The notes beneath the pieces are model-generated. The model ran no database searches. It was not told the DNA's origin and saw only the letters and a program-made list of their open reading frames with translations. Source: a virus. From it: 28,508 bases of DNA. The first letter of the stretch is position 1, and each line of letters opens with the position of its first letter. Below are positions 13,185 to 21,515 of this stretch, piece by piece. Both the position numbers and the translations under genes were made by a program. The stretch lies in IMG/VR virus record IMGVR_UViG_3300030329_001425, positions 1 through 28,508 of that record. One strand, written 5' to 3'.

Positions 13185-14669
13185 TTATTGGTCATCCATA
13201 TCTAAATCAGGCTCAGGTTCAGATTCCATTTCTTTATCCATAGATTCAATTTCTTGATCTGACATTCTGAATACCTGCTTTTGAACATATTTTTTAGAAA
13301 AATATTGTCCAATATAAGGTTCTATTGTATTTAGGACATCTAATCTGTCACGCAATAGATCCATATCTCGCATTTCTGCATAATGTCCATCCTTCATATA
13401 TTGATATGAAAGATTATCCTTAATGCTTAACCAATCTTCTTCTGCAACAACACCTTTAAGTAATAATTGTGTTTTAAGAATATTGTTAAAAAGAGCATTA
13501 AATTTTCTTCGTAGTTTCTGAACAAACTTAGTGAATTTAACTTCATCTCTTGTTATCTCAGCACCACGACCTAAATTAAACCCACTCTCCGTTTCTAAAC
13601 GACTAATAGGTATATTTAGGGATCTGTATAATTTCTTTTGAAAATAAAGTATGTCATCAATCTCACCTAGATTTGAACCGCCAGGTAATGTAGTAATTTC
13701 TGTACCTCTACCACCTTCTCTACGAGGCAGCCAGAAATCTTCCAACATACTCATCTGTTGTCTGTCATCACGAATCTCACCAGTAGATGCATTATACACC
13801 AACTTGTTTCGGTAACGATTCATGACATCTTTTAGATATTGTTCTGCCTTTACTTTAGGTAGATTACCAACATCTATGTAAAAAATTCTTCGTTCTGGTG
13901 CCCTTGCAATACGATAAATTACTACCGCATCCTCAATCATTCTTAACTGATTGACAGGCTTGATTGCTTTATGCAAGTAAGAAAGAACCATGTTTTTAGA
14001 AGGGTCATATAATCCAGAAGGACATTGTGCAACAGCATCAGCAGTAATCTTAATTGTACCACTAGCTGCAGATGCACCAGTTTTTCCTCCTAAACCACCT
14101 TCATTATATACATAATAATCTTCCAGTACACTAACAGTAGGTGATCCTTTTTTAGTTACTTCTCGTTGTACTTTTCTTACTCTTTTAATTTTTAAAGCAT
14201 CAACAAATCTTAATTCTTGTATTCCTTTCTGTGGGTCAGTTTCATCTATAATTTTATGAAAATGAATCCTTCCATCAATATACCATCTTCTAAAAAGATC
14301 ATGTGCTTTATTATTAAAATCTAATAAGTTTAAAACTTGTTCAAATTCTTCTCTAACTCTCTGCTTGATTTTTGATGAATAGGGGAGATTGTCAGTATTA
14401 AGAGATACAGGGGCTTTTAATTCCTCTGTATTCACAGATTCATTGACAATATCTTCGATTGCGAGGTCGCATTCTGGATGCTCTGCTGTAGACCTATATC
14501 GTCTAATAAGGTCAGCTTCATTTTTAGTCTGACCTTCAATATCTAAAAATTCACTATAAAAACCAGCGGATGTCGTTGCTCCATCTTCAGGATCGGGGAG
14601 AACAAAAGTAGGTTGCTCTCCCTTTTCCTTAGAAGCTCTAGTAATTTGAAACCCAAATAATTGTGCCAT
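13185..14669 (-). CDS. 20: Portal vertex protein gp20
   Basis: Gp20 is the dodecameric portal, head-assembly initiator and DNA channel. The 494-residue product carries the family's conserved stretches: HPECDLAIEDIVNESV, the wing/stem segment RIARAPERRIFYIDVGNLPK, the YRNKLVYNASTGEIRDD block, and DFWLPRREGGRGTEITTLPG, which is a gp20 signature used as a marine phage marker. The C-terminus is acidic (EPDLDMDDQ). It is slightly shorter than T4 gp20 (524). It has its own late box (14700-14707). Confidence 0.97.
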   Translation of the reverse strand: MAQLFGFQITRASKEKGEQPTFVLPDPEDGATTSAGFYSEFLDIEGQTKNEADLIRRYRSTAEHPECDLAIEDIVNESVNTEELKAPVSLNTDNLPYSSKIKQRVREEFEQVLNLLDFNNKAHDLFRRWYIDGRIHFHKIIDETDPQKGIQELRFVDALKIKRVRKVQREVTKKGSPTVSVLEDYYVYNEGGLGGKTGASAASGTIKITADAVAQCPSGLYDPSKNMVLSYLHKAIKPVNQLRMIEDAVVIYRIARAPERRIFYIDVGNLPKVKAEQYLKDVMNRYRNKLVYNASTGEIRDDRQQMSMLEDFWLPRREGGRGTEITTLPGGSNLGEIDDILYFQKKLYRSLNIPISRLETESGFNLGRGAEITRDEVKFTKFVQKLRRKFNALFNNILKTQLLLKGVVAEEDWLSIKDNLSYQYMKDGHYAEMRDMDLLRDRLDVLNTIEPYIGQYFSKKYVQKQVFRMSDQEIESMDKEMESEPEPDLDMDDQ

Positions 14670-14699
14670 AACACTCCGTATTCAATTTATCAATGTAAA

Positions 14700-14707
14700 T
14701 ATTTATA
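14700..14707 (-). promoter_or_regulatory. Late promoter box for gp20 and the head-assembly genes
   Basis: An exact TATAAATA lies on the minus strand in the 45-nt gap between gp19 and gp20. It probably reads gp20, the core proteins and gp21. Confidence 0.88.
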
Positions 14708-14714
14708 CGAAATG

Positions 14715-15242
14715 TTAAGTTGTAGTATTTGTTTCAAAAAATTGGTAACGATATGTTGCTTCAAATTCCTCTACTACATCATTAGAGTCGTAGGCCAAAT
14801 CTATTTGTCCTACTGTTAATGGAAATAATCCTCTAAAAGTATAGGATTTGATTACTTGTCCAGCACGATCTAGCTGGTCAACAAATGCATCAACCATATA
14901 ATCAGATGGATTTGTCAATCCACTATTATCAGATAATGAATTAATTTCATTCATCCATCTTTCTAATGCATTACGGATTGCAAAATCGGTATCATTCATA
15001 ATAGTTGTAGTCCAAGGCTCGAAAGTACGTTCCCCTGCAATAAATAGAGTTCTACCTCTAAATGGTACAGGAGTTTCAGCTATAGTCATGCCAGGCAAAT
15101 GTGTCGCTTTACATAAAAAGGACATTTGTCGTGTTTCTCCACCCTCAGCTGCAAAGCCAGGAAATGGCATAGTTACTGAGAATTGATTAGCTCTAGCTCC
15201 ACCACCTTTTAGTACTGCTTTAAAGTCGTTTATGTTTGCCAT
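14715..15242 (-). CDS. 19: Tail tube protein gp19
   Basis: Gp19 polymerises into the inner tail tube through which DNA passes. The 175-residue product (T4 163) shows the tube-fold pattern: N-terminal NQFSVTMPFPG, then CKATHLPGMTIAE, FRGRTLFIAGERTFEPW, a helix with RWMNEI, and the C-terminal FRGLFPLTVG...EFEATYRYQFFE. It follows the sheath gene gp18 with only 9 nt between them, as in other T4-like phages, and is likely read from the gp18 late promoters. Confidence 0.95.
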   Translation of the reverse strand: MANINDFKAVLKGGGARANQFSVTMPFPGFAAEGGETRQMSFLCKATHLPGMTIAETPVPFRGRTLFIAGERTFEPWTTTIMNDTDFAIRNALERWMNEINSLSDNSGLTNPSDYMVDAFVDQLDRAGQVIKSYTFRGLFPLTVGQIDLAYDSNDVVEEFEATYRYQFFETNTTT

Positions 15243-15251
15243 TTATACCTC

Positions 15252-17246
15252 CTATGCCCCAACTACTTCACTAAACGCAACACCAGTTTTCGTGGCGATA
15301 AAGTTTAGAGAAATAAAGTTAATAGACCGAGCAGGCTTAACAAAAATGTCAGCAATAAACTCGTTACGATCAATAACACTTCCTGTGTTATTTGACTCGT
15401 CACATACTACGAGGAAATCTGTAATTCCCCTTCGACCCTGTACATCTCTCAAGAAAGGTTCAACCATATTTCTAAATCCTGCTCTTGTGAATTCATCGTT
15501 AAATTCAAACAACTGGAATTTAGCTGCGGTTGAGATTGCTTTCTCTATTGTAATGAACAATCGTCTTACGTTGATACGATCAAACGCACTTGGTTTTGCT
15601 TGTGCAGTTTTATCCCCATACAAGACTGTGCCTTGGCCTGGGAATGAACAAACTGGATTTATCCTTGCACGATACAAAATGTCTCTGTTGGCTTTCTGTG
15701 GATTATAAGCAAGTTTTACAACTCCTCTTATTTGTCCACGATTAAAACCGCCTGGACTGAACCACGCATCTGCAATAATATCTGTTCTTGCACATAATCC
15801 TGCCATATCTCCGTTTAGTGGAATCCACCGATAAGTGTCATTGTACTTATCATAAGTGTATTTGTAACCACTATCGAACATACCATAGGATGTTGATGTT
15901 AGTCCGTCAAAGAATGCTTTGACATTTGATGTTTGTGTTACTTCATTTGCAACATTCACCACATCTGAAAGTTCTGGTGAAACGAATGCAACTGCATCTT
16001 TTCTATCAGTACACATATCCATTGCATTTCCTGCTTTGGTTGCATCTGCTTTACCACAAATGAAAAGGTTTAAATCGACTGTTTCTGAATCTTTGAATCG
16101 GTCAATTCCATCCTTAATTTCTCCTGCGGTAAGTGCATAATCATCTACACCACTAGCAAGTGAAATTGAAGTAATAACTTCTGATTGTGCAGTAAACAAT
16201 GTAGTACCTTGTGTAGCTGCAGTATTACCATATCCTGTCGATGCTGAAGCAGGATGATCCATCCAATAAATGTAAGATGAACTATTGAATATTACATCAT
16301 TGTAATAATTAGATGCACCTTCTGCTGTTCTTGCATCTGAAATTTTAGATACAGCTTCATATTTTTCTAAAATCTCGCCGGGAATTCCAGTAATACCACC
16401 ATCTTCATCTATTATAATGATATGCATCTCATCAGCTGTGGAAACACCAGTTCGGTCATTGACCCATGTTGATGTGCCTGGAGCTGCAGAGAATTGATCG
16501 TAATATTCCCATCTCCTACGAACATCTGTATCAGCTGCAATCTCAGTCCTTAGTCCTCCAGCAGTATTTGCAGTACCATATCTTTCAATGGTTAAATTAT
16601 CATTACTGATTGCTGTTATTTTATATTCAGAACCATCGGCTTCTTGAAAGTGAACAATATCTCCAACATTGTATTTTGCACCACCAGCACCAGCAGAACC
16701 TCCAGCTTTATCGATTACTACTGTAGTTGCACCAACTGCTGCTGTTGTATCTACAACACCAAGTGTTCCTGAACCTCCTGAGAATGTTTGTTCAAACTCA
16801 GCTGCACTTGGACACATAGCAACCTTTAAATTGTTACCCCAAGCACCGGCAGTCCTAGCTGCCCATTGTCCTACGGAAGCTGACCCTGTATTATAAGGGC
16901 CTGTAGAACCATCACCATCTTTATAGTGATCGTTATTCTTAATCAAAAACGCAGTACCAGTACTGACAGCATTTACAGCTCCACTTGCGGGTCTTACGAC
17001 TCTCAATGCGTTACCATATCCTAGAAAAGCAGCTGCAGCCATCCAATCCTCAAATTGATTACTGGTTGACTTAGGTTCTCCAAAAATTTGAACTAGCTCT
17101 TCTTCAGATGCGATTGCAGTTACAGAATCAGTTGGCCCCTTTTCTGCGGCCATAACTATACCAGCAATCGATGTTGCGACAGCGGGAACTACGTTTGTTA
17201 AGTCTTTTTCTGTTACCTGTACGCCAGGTGAAACTTGAAACGCCAT
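15252..17246 (-). CDS. 18: Tail sheath protein gp18
   Basis: This is the contractile sheath subunit. The 664-residue product matches T4 gp18 (659). The N-terminus MAFQVSPGVQVTEKDLTNVV is the sheath signature that forms inter-subunit strand exchange. The conserved C-terminal domain has WIPLNGDMAGLCARTD, WFSPGGFNRGQIRGVVKLAY and the ARINPVCSFPGQGTVLYGDK block, ending in the beta-strand arm RSINFISLNFIATKTG. Two exact late boxes lie upstream (17279-17286 and 17310-17317). Confidence 0.97.
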   Translation of the reverse strand: MAFQVSPGVQVTEKDLTNVVPAVATSIAGIVMAAEKGPTDSVTAIASEEELVQIFGEPKSTSNQFEDWMAAAAFLGYGNALRVVRPASGAVNAVSTGTAFLIKNNDHYKDGDGSTGPYNTGSASVGQWAARTAGAWGNNLKVAMCPSAAEFEQTFSGGSGTLGVVDTTAAVGATTVVIDKAGGSAGAGGAKYNVGDIVHFQEADGSEYKITAISNDNLTIERYGTANTAGGLRTEIAADTDVRRRWEYYDQFSAAPGTSTWVNDRTGVSTADEMHIIIIDEDGGITGIPGEILEKYEAVSKISDARTAEGASNYYNDVIFNSSSYIYWMDHPASASTGYGNTAATQGTTLFTAQSEVITSISLASGVDDYALTAGEIKDGIDRFKDSETVDLNLFICGKADATKAGNAMDMCTDRKDAVAFVSPELSDVVNVANEVTQTSNVKAFFDGLTSTSYGMFDSGYKYTYDKYNDTYRWIPLNGDMAGLCARTDIIADAWFSPGGFNRGQIRGVVKLAYNPQKANRDILYRARINPVCSFPGQGTVLYGDKTAQAKPSAFDRINVRRLFITIEKAISTAAKFQLFEFNDEFTRAGFRNMVEPFLRDVQGRRGITDFLVVCDESNNTGSVIDRNEFIADIFVKPARSINFISLNFIATKTGVAFSEVVGA

Positions 17247-17278
17247 TCCAATCTCCTTAATAGAAATGTTATTGAAAG

Positions 17279-17286
17279 TATTTATA
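17279..17286 (-). promoter_or_regulatory. Proximal late promoter box for gp18
   Basis: An exact TATAAATA lies on the minus strand, 32 nt before the gp18 ATG. It is the nearer of two tandem late boxes. Confidence 0.85.
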
Positions 17287-17309
17287 CTTTTATGTTTTTT
17301 CAGAGAGGG

Positions 17310-17317
17310 TATTTATA
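17310..17317 (-). promoter_or_regulatory. Distal late promoter box for gp18 (half of a divergent pair)
   Basis: A second exact minus-strand TATAAATA lies 31 bp upstream of the first. It forms one arm of the palindrome 17310-17337 whose other arm is a plus-strand late box. Confidence 0.8.
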
Positions 17318-17329
17318 ACATTTTTGAGT

Positions 17330-17337
17330 TATAAATA
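17330..17337 (+). promoter_or_regulatory. Late promoter box for the plus-strand HNH-like gene
   Basis: An exact TATAAATA lies on the plus strand. The ATG of the plus-strand gene begins at 17343, 6 nt from the end of the box, about where T4 late transcripts start. The mRNA may therefore be leaderless. Confidence 0.75.
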
Positions 17338-17342
17338 ATTCT

Positions 17343-17645
17343 ATGGAACACTACCAGAAATACAAGAAAACAATCAAAGAAGGAGTTAGAAAGGCTCGTA
17401 GAAAACGTGATATATGGATTAACGAATTACTTGCAGATAAATCGTGTATATACTGTGGGGAAACAGAAACGTGTACGTTGGCATTCTACCCTGACAACAA
17501 AGAAATCCGAATCATTTCAAGACAGAAAGGACTCAGAGAAAGACTCAGGATACCAATTTTGGAACGGATACAAAAGAATAAGATTGTATGTTTAAATTGT
17601 GAGGCTAAATTAAATAATGAGATTGAATTATCACCAATCTTCTAG
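17343..17645 (+). CDS. Degenerate HNH-type zinc-binding protein (100 aa), only plus-strand gene
   Basis: This basic 100-residue protein has two zinc knuckles, CIYC (C35, C38) and CLNC (C83, C86). Spacing and flanking residues follow a known phage HNH family (CxxCG...LxFHH...I...L...CxNCH), aligning CGETETCTLAFYPDNKE and ILERIQKNKIVCLNCEAK. The two catalytic His of the FHH position are replaced by Tyr-Pro and the His after CxNC by Glu, so nuclease activity is unlikely. The N-terminal 30 residues are rich in Lys/Arg. It lies between gp17 and gp18 on the opposite strand and its last 15 nt overlap the gp17 3' end. It looks like an inserted homing-nuclease-type gene that has decayed or been repurposed as a DNA-binding protein. 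Confidence 0.75.
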   Translation: MEHYQKYKKTIKEGVRKARRKRDIWINELLADKSCIYCGETETCTLAFYPDNKEIRIISRQKGLRERLRIPILERIQKNKIVCLNCEAKLNNEIELSPIF

Positions 17646-19289
17646 ATATTCCCTATTAGAAGATACTACTGGATTCCAGACTGAACCATATTCATCTATA
17701 GTCTCTCCAATCTTTTCCCCATGTTCATCTCTAACACCATTTAAAACAAATCCAAATGGAGCCATATCTTGTTCCACTAAATCTATTTTATCTCTCCAAA
17801 GTTGTTTACGAATATCAAGATTGACTAATTCTTTGAAATAAGTTTGGTCTGTCAACCATGCAAAGAGTACTAAACACATCACTAGATCATCAGTATTACC
17901 ATCAGAACCTTCATATGATTGACCTTTTACTACAAAAGAAGATAATTCTACAATAGTATCAAAATCACATATTACCATTTTATCATCTTCCATAAGGGTT
18001 TTTAGATTAGAACATCCCACCTTTTTAAGTGCTTTTGTTGTCCTTACACCTAATTGTGCTTTCTTTCCAGAAAAACCACCTCCTGCAATTTGTCCACTTC
18101 GACCATGTTGTGTAGTCATAATAAGATTATCATATTCCATATCAAACTGCATTGCATCTGCAATCTGGGCTCCTATATCATTAACCTCAATCATCACATA
18201 TGCATGATTATATGCTTTTGCGACTCTATGTATGATTAAAGGAAATTCCATTGGTTTAATTTCATTATCTCTATATACTGCAACTTGTCTGTAAGGTATT
18301 TCTGATACATCCATTACCACAAATGCAGAATAATCACTATTAATACCTCTAGAAACATCAACAGTTATTACATATGCACATTCAGGATTTGGTTTTTCAT
18401 ATACCCTTAATCCTGCATTATTAGTAATAGGTGTAGAATGTGACATTGCAGCCAGTTTTTGTGCATGAATTAGGGTATTTGAAGAACCTAAGAAAGAACA
18501 ATCAAATTCTGTTTGAAACTGTTCTTCTCCAATATTCTTAACAGTTTCTTCCTGCCATTTCTTATCACGGCCTGGAACTTCGCTCCAATGTACTTCTATT
18601 GGTACATAAGTATTGTTTCCATTCTCTGCATCGTTCCAAATCTTGTAAAACATATTCATTCCATTTGGTGTACTCACCATCATCACCTTAGACTCTTTAC
18701 CAGAAGAAATTGTAGGATATACAGAACTTAGGAATTGTGATGCTATATTATTAGGAACGTATGCAAACTCATCCAAGAAAATAATGTTGTATGATCCACC
18801 ACGCACCGCAGAGGCAGATGTAGAAGATGCCAAAATTTTTGACCCATTTTCTAGTTCTAGACTTCCTTTGTTCCATGTCATTACTCCTTGTTGTAACCAA
18901 TCTGGAAGATGTTCATATGCTAGTTGAAGTCTACTGAGTAAGTCTCTTGCAGTAACAGCTTTGTTTGCGAGGATTGCAACACTTACTGTAGAATTGAATA
19001 AACAATAGTGTAGTAAATATGCAATAATTGTAGTGGATTTTCCAGACTGTCTAGGGAGTTTGCAGATGGTAAATCTTTCTGTGTGGAATGTCCACATCAT
19101 CTGCCTTTGAAATTCATAGAGTTTAAAAGGTATTAAACCCTCATCTAAACTTACTATTTTGATATAATTTTCCGTGAAGTATACAGGATCTTCCATGCAT
19201 TTTTGGTACTCCTGTACTTGTTCTTTAGTATATTGAATTTGAACATTTGCCCGTTTGAGATTCGGGTTATCACGATATACATCTGGCAT
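17631..19289 (-). CDS. 17: Terminase large subunit gp17
   Basis: Gp17 is the packaging motor ATPase and headful nuclease. N-terminal ATPase: Walker A PRQSGKST (residues 79-86), Walker B IIFLDE (169-174, catalytic E174), and coupling motif STPNG (206-210). C-terminal RNase H-like nuclease: VDVSRG with D311, the MIEVNDIG segment, and a late acidic cluster NTDDLVM. It has 552 residues against 610 in T4; no intein or intron is seen. Its ATG overlaps the upstream stop by one base (TAATG), so it is coupled to the ORF98 and gp16 genes. Confidence 0.97.
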   Translation of the reverse strand: MPDVYRDNPNLKRANVQIQYTKEQVQEYQKCMEDPVYFTENYIKIVSLDEGLIPFKLYEFQRQMMWTFHTERFTICKLPRQSGKSTTIIAYLLHYCLFNSTVSVAILANKAVTARDLLSRLQLAYEHLPDWLQQGVMTWNKGSLELENGSKILASSTSASAVRGGSYNIIFLDEFAYVPNNIASQFLSSVYPTISSGKESKVMMVSTPNGMNMFYKIWNDAENGNNTYVPIEVHWSEVPGRDKKWQEETVKNIGEEQFQTEFDCSFLGSSNTLIHAQKLAAMSHSTPITNNAGLRVYEKPNPECAYVITVDVSRGINSDYSAFVVMDVSEIPYRQVAVYRDNEIKPMEFPLIIHRVAKAYNHAYVMIEVNDIGAQIADAMQFDMEYDNLIMTTQHGRSGQIAGGGFSGKKAQLGVRTTKALKKVGCSNLKTLMEDDKMVICDFDTIVELSSFVVKGQSYEGSDGNTDDLVMCLVLFAWLTDQTYFKELVNLDIRKQLWRDKIDLVEQDMAPFGFVLNGVRDEHGEKIGETIDEYGSVWNPVVSSNREYLEDW

Positions 19290-19585
19290 TATTTAGTACT
19301 CTTTCGCCATTTTCTAATTTCAGCAAATTTTAGTGCATCATCAAGTGTAGGTTTATCACCAAAATGAAAAAGTACTTCACCACTTTTATCACTTATTGCA
19401 TACATACTAAATTTTCCCTTTTCTTTTACTATTATCATTCTTGTATTATCACTTCGTACTTCAGAATCCCAACGATGAACTTGAGATCTCCAAACAATAT
19501 CTTTTGGTTTAATCTTAGGTATTTCATCATCATCAAGCCATCCCTTGCCTGGATAAGATTTGTATAGTTCTTTAAATGTTTTCAT
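19289..19585 (-). CDS. Unknown protein between the terminase subunits (98 aa)
   Basis: This is a 98-residue basic protein with no recognised family. The N-terminus MKTFKELYKSYPGKGWLDDD recalls the T4 capsid-targeting leader (MKTYQEF). A central beta-rich portion (SDNTRMIIVKEKGKFSMYAI) and a helical C-terminus (LDDALKFAEIRKWRKSTK) follow. Its start overlaps the gp16 stop (ATGA, 4 nt) and its stop overlaps the gp17 start (TAATG, 1 nt), so it is coupled to both terminase genes. A packaging accessory or internal head protein is the best contextual guess. Confidence 0.7.
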   Translation of the reverse strand: MKTFKELYKSYPGKGWLDDDEIPKIKPKDIVWRSQVHRWDSEVRSDNTRMIIVKEKGKFSMYAISDKSGEVLFHFGDKPTLDDALKFAEIRKWRKSTK

Positions 19586-19977
19586 TTTTTGTTTTTTATC
19601 ATTTGTTGTAATTCTTTTGTAGAACCAACGAATAAAGAATTGTTATTAGTAACTCGTTGAGGTTGGTCAACTTCTCTAAGTTTCTTTTTGGTAGTTTGAA
19701 GATTGACTAATTTTTCTACATTGTCTGCATTAGTCTTTAGGAGTTGTCCTGCAACTTCGTAGGCTCTTGGATGTTCAGTTTCTTGGGCAACTTGCATAAT
19801 ACCCTCAAGTGCATCTTGACCACGTTCCACTATGTGGTAAAGATTTTCTCGACTGTATTTAAAATCATCCTCCTCAACATCATTTGTTTGAGGTCTAGGA
19901 ATCACAGTAGCAGTTTGGGTTTTAGTGGAGGCTACTGCTTTATCCGCAATCCCTAGAATCTCATTTATTTTTTCCAT
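19582..19977 (-). CDS. 16: Terminase small subunit gp16
   Basis: Gp16 regulates gp17 and recognises DNA for packaging. The 131-residue product is shorter than T4 gp16 (164). The conserved core is the helical ENLYHIVERGQDALEGIMQV plus HPRAYEVAGQLLKT, followed by a coiled segment and the LFVGSTKELQQMI tail. It starts by a one-base overlap with the gp15 stop (TAATG), in the gp13-17 order standard for T4-like phages. Confidence 0.92.
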   Translation of the reverse strand: MEKINEILGIADKAVASTKTQTATVIPRPQTNDVEEDDFKYSRENLYHIVERGQDALEGIMQVAQETEHPRAYEVAGQLLKTNADNVEKLVNLQTTKKKLREVDQPQRVTNNNSLFVGSTKELQQMIKNKK

Positions 19978-20774
19978 TACTCATCCTGTCCTGTCTCTGG
20001 ATTAAACTCTTTTGCATCTTGGAAGAATGAAGATGCTTCATTAAATCCAAAATCATCATCAAGTCCAGCTGTTGCAGGAGTAGGTGTAACTGTTAATCTT
20101 TGTTCTCGTTTCGGTGCAGCTGATGCTGAATCTGTATATTGGTCTACTTGTACCTTCGTAGTAACTCCACCAGAAATAACAGGGCCGTATAGATACATCT
20201 TTGCAGTAAAAGAAAATGTATAGATAAGAGCTCGTCTATCTCCAAAGTCTCCTTCGTAATTATCCTCATAAGATACTCCTGTTAATATGATAGGAACATC
20301 TCTCTTACTACTCATTTGAACAATATCGTTGATAGTGATTGTGTAATCTGGTTGAAAATATGGTAGAATCTGTTCTACTATTTGCAACGCATCATCACTA
20401 TTTTTTGACATACAGAATAATTCAAAATCCATATTATAAGGAACGGGCATATATTGGGTATCTACTTTATTATTAGCAGAACCAGCCTTTTTTACTTTCT
20501 GGATTTTATTTAATTTGCGAGATGCATCATAGGAAATCTGTCCAATCTCAAAACCTATTCTTGGTAATGTGATTGCAACCGATTTATTTAAATTAGGATC
20601 TTCAGTTAATCTTGCAAGAAACTTCTGTTTTGCTCCGTATGCAAGAGGAACTTTCATAGATTGTATTACATTACCAGAACTATCTTTTCTAGTAATATGA
20701 ATGTCGTTAAAAAGTGTGCCAAATCCTATAACACACTTTCTCATAGTTTCGTGATAAAAAGTATTTCCAAGCAT
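19977..20774 (-). CDS. 15: Tail completion and sheath stabiliser gp15
   Basis: Gp15 caps the tail sheath and joins it to the neck. The 265-residue product (T4 272) opens with MLGNTFYHETMRKCVIGFGT and keeps the family segments SVAITLPRIGFEIGQISYD and PYNMDFELFCMSKNSDDALQ, then IVEQILPYFQPDYTITIND. A Glu/Asp and Pro-rich C-terminal tail follows. It overlaps gp14 by one base at its start and gp16 by one base at its end. Confidence 0.94.
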   Translation of the reverse strand: MLGNTFYHETMRKCVIGFGTLFNDIHITRKDSSGNVIQSMKVPLAYGAKQKFLARLTEDPNLNKSVAITLPRIGFEIGQISYDASRKLNKIQKVKKAGSANNKVDTQYMPVPYNMDFELFCMSKNSDDALQIVEQILPYFQPDYTITINDIVQMSSKRDVPIILTGVSYEDNYEGDFGDRRALIYTFSFTAKMYLYGPVISGGVTTKVQVDQYTDSASAAPKREQRLTVTPTPATAGLDDDFGFNEASSFFQDAKEFNPETGQDE

Positions 20775-21514
20775 TATGTTACCTCACCAAATGGGTTTCT
20801 TTCCGAAAAATCAAGTATCGAATCACCTTGAGTTTCAAAGAAGTCAGTATCAGATCCTTCGTCTACAGAATCTATATTGTAGGCTTCACTTACGATCCAA
20901 TCACCATCTTCTGTTATTAAATAATTAGTGCCTGAATCAGTTCCAGACTCCAATATAATTTGATATTCAAGTGCATCTAGTGACTCTGCTGTTTCTATAT
21001 CATCAATAGCAGTTACACCAGTTGCCATATCTTCATGACTGTATTCAAAAGTACGACATCGCATTTTGTATACTGGTAAGTTCTGTAGTTGATAAAAAGG
21101 GTCATCATGGTCTACAAAACTTATTTCAAATAATTTCTTTCCGTCAGGAAAGTAAATCAAATCACCCTCATTAGGGCGACTACTTACAATTAAATTTTGA
21201 TCTGTTGATATTAATTCTTCAAATCTTCTCTTAGAAACTACCCATGTAGCTTCATCCTGCATATCAATACCAAACCTAGTCATCATTTCTTTTTGACCTT
21301 CGTAACCTTCTATGTTATCTAGGTACATCTCTATTATATATGCGTCATTAAAAGAACTAGATGTGTCCTCACCAAACAAAGTATCTTTATTGACCAACTT
21401 TCTAGGAAGATAATATACATCTTGTCCAAATACCGAAAGTTGTTCGATAATTAGATTCTCATATAATCTCTGTTCGGCGGTTGAGCCTGTATTAAAATAT
21501 ACATTTGTTGGCAT
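20774..21514 (-). CDS. 14: Neck protein gp14
   Basis: Gp14 completes the head-tail connector with gp13. The 246-residue product (T4 256) has the family N-terminus (YFNTGSTAEQRLYENLIIEQ, then GQDVYYLPRKLVNKDTLFGE), the EMYLDNIEGYEGQ segment, and the KLFEISFVDHDDPFYQL block typical of gp14. The C-terminus ends in an acidic FLDFSERNPFG-like tail. It begins one base after the gp13 stop and shares one base with gp15. Confidence 0.94.
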   Translation of the reverse strand: MPTNVYFNTGSTAEQRLYENLIIEQLSVFGQDVYYLPRKLVNKDTLFGEDTSSSFNDAYIIEMYLDNIEGYEGQKEMMTRFGIDMQDEATWVVSKRRFEELISTDQNLIVSSRPNEGDLIYFPDGKKLFEISFVDHDDPFYQLQNLPVYKMRCRTFEYSHEDMATGVTAIDDIETAESLDALEYQIILESGTDSGTNYLITEDGDWIVSEAYNIDSVDEGSDTDFFETQGDSILDFSERNPFGEVT

Positions 21515-21515
21515 T

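Larger units (their letters stand above)
17310..17337. repeat. Perfect 10-bp inverted repeat containing back-to-back late boxes
   Basis: TATTTATAAC (17310-17319) and GTTATAAATA (17328-17337) are perfect inverted copies separated by 8 bp. Each arm contains a full TATAAATA, oriented outward: leftward to gp18 and rightward to the plus-strand gene. Confidence 0.9.
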
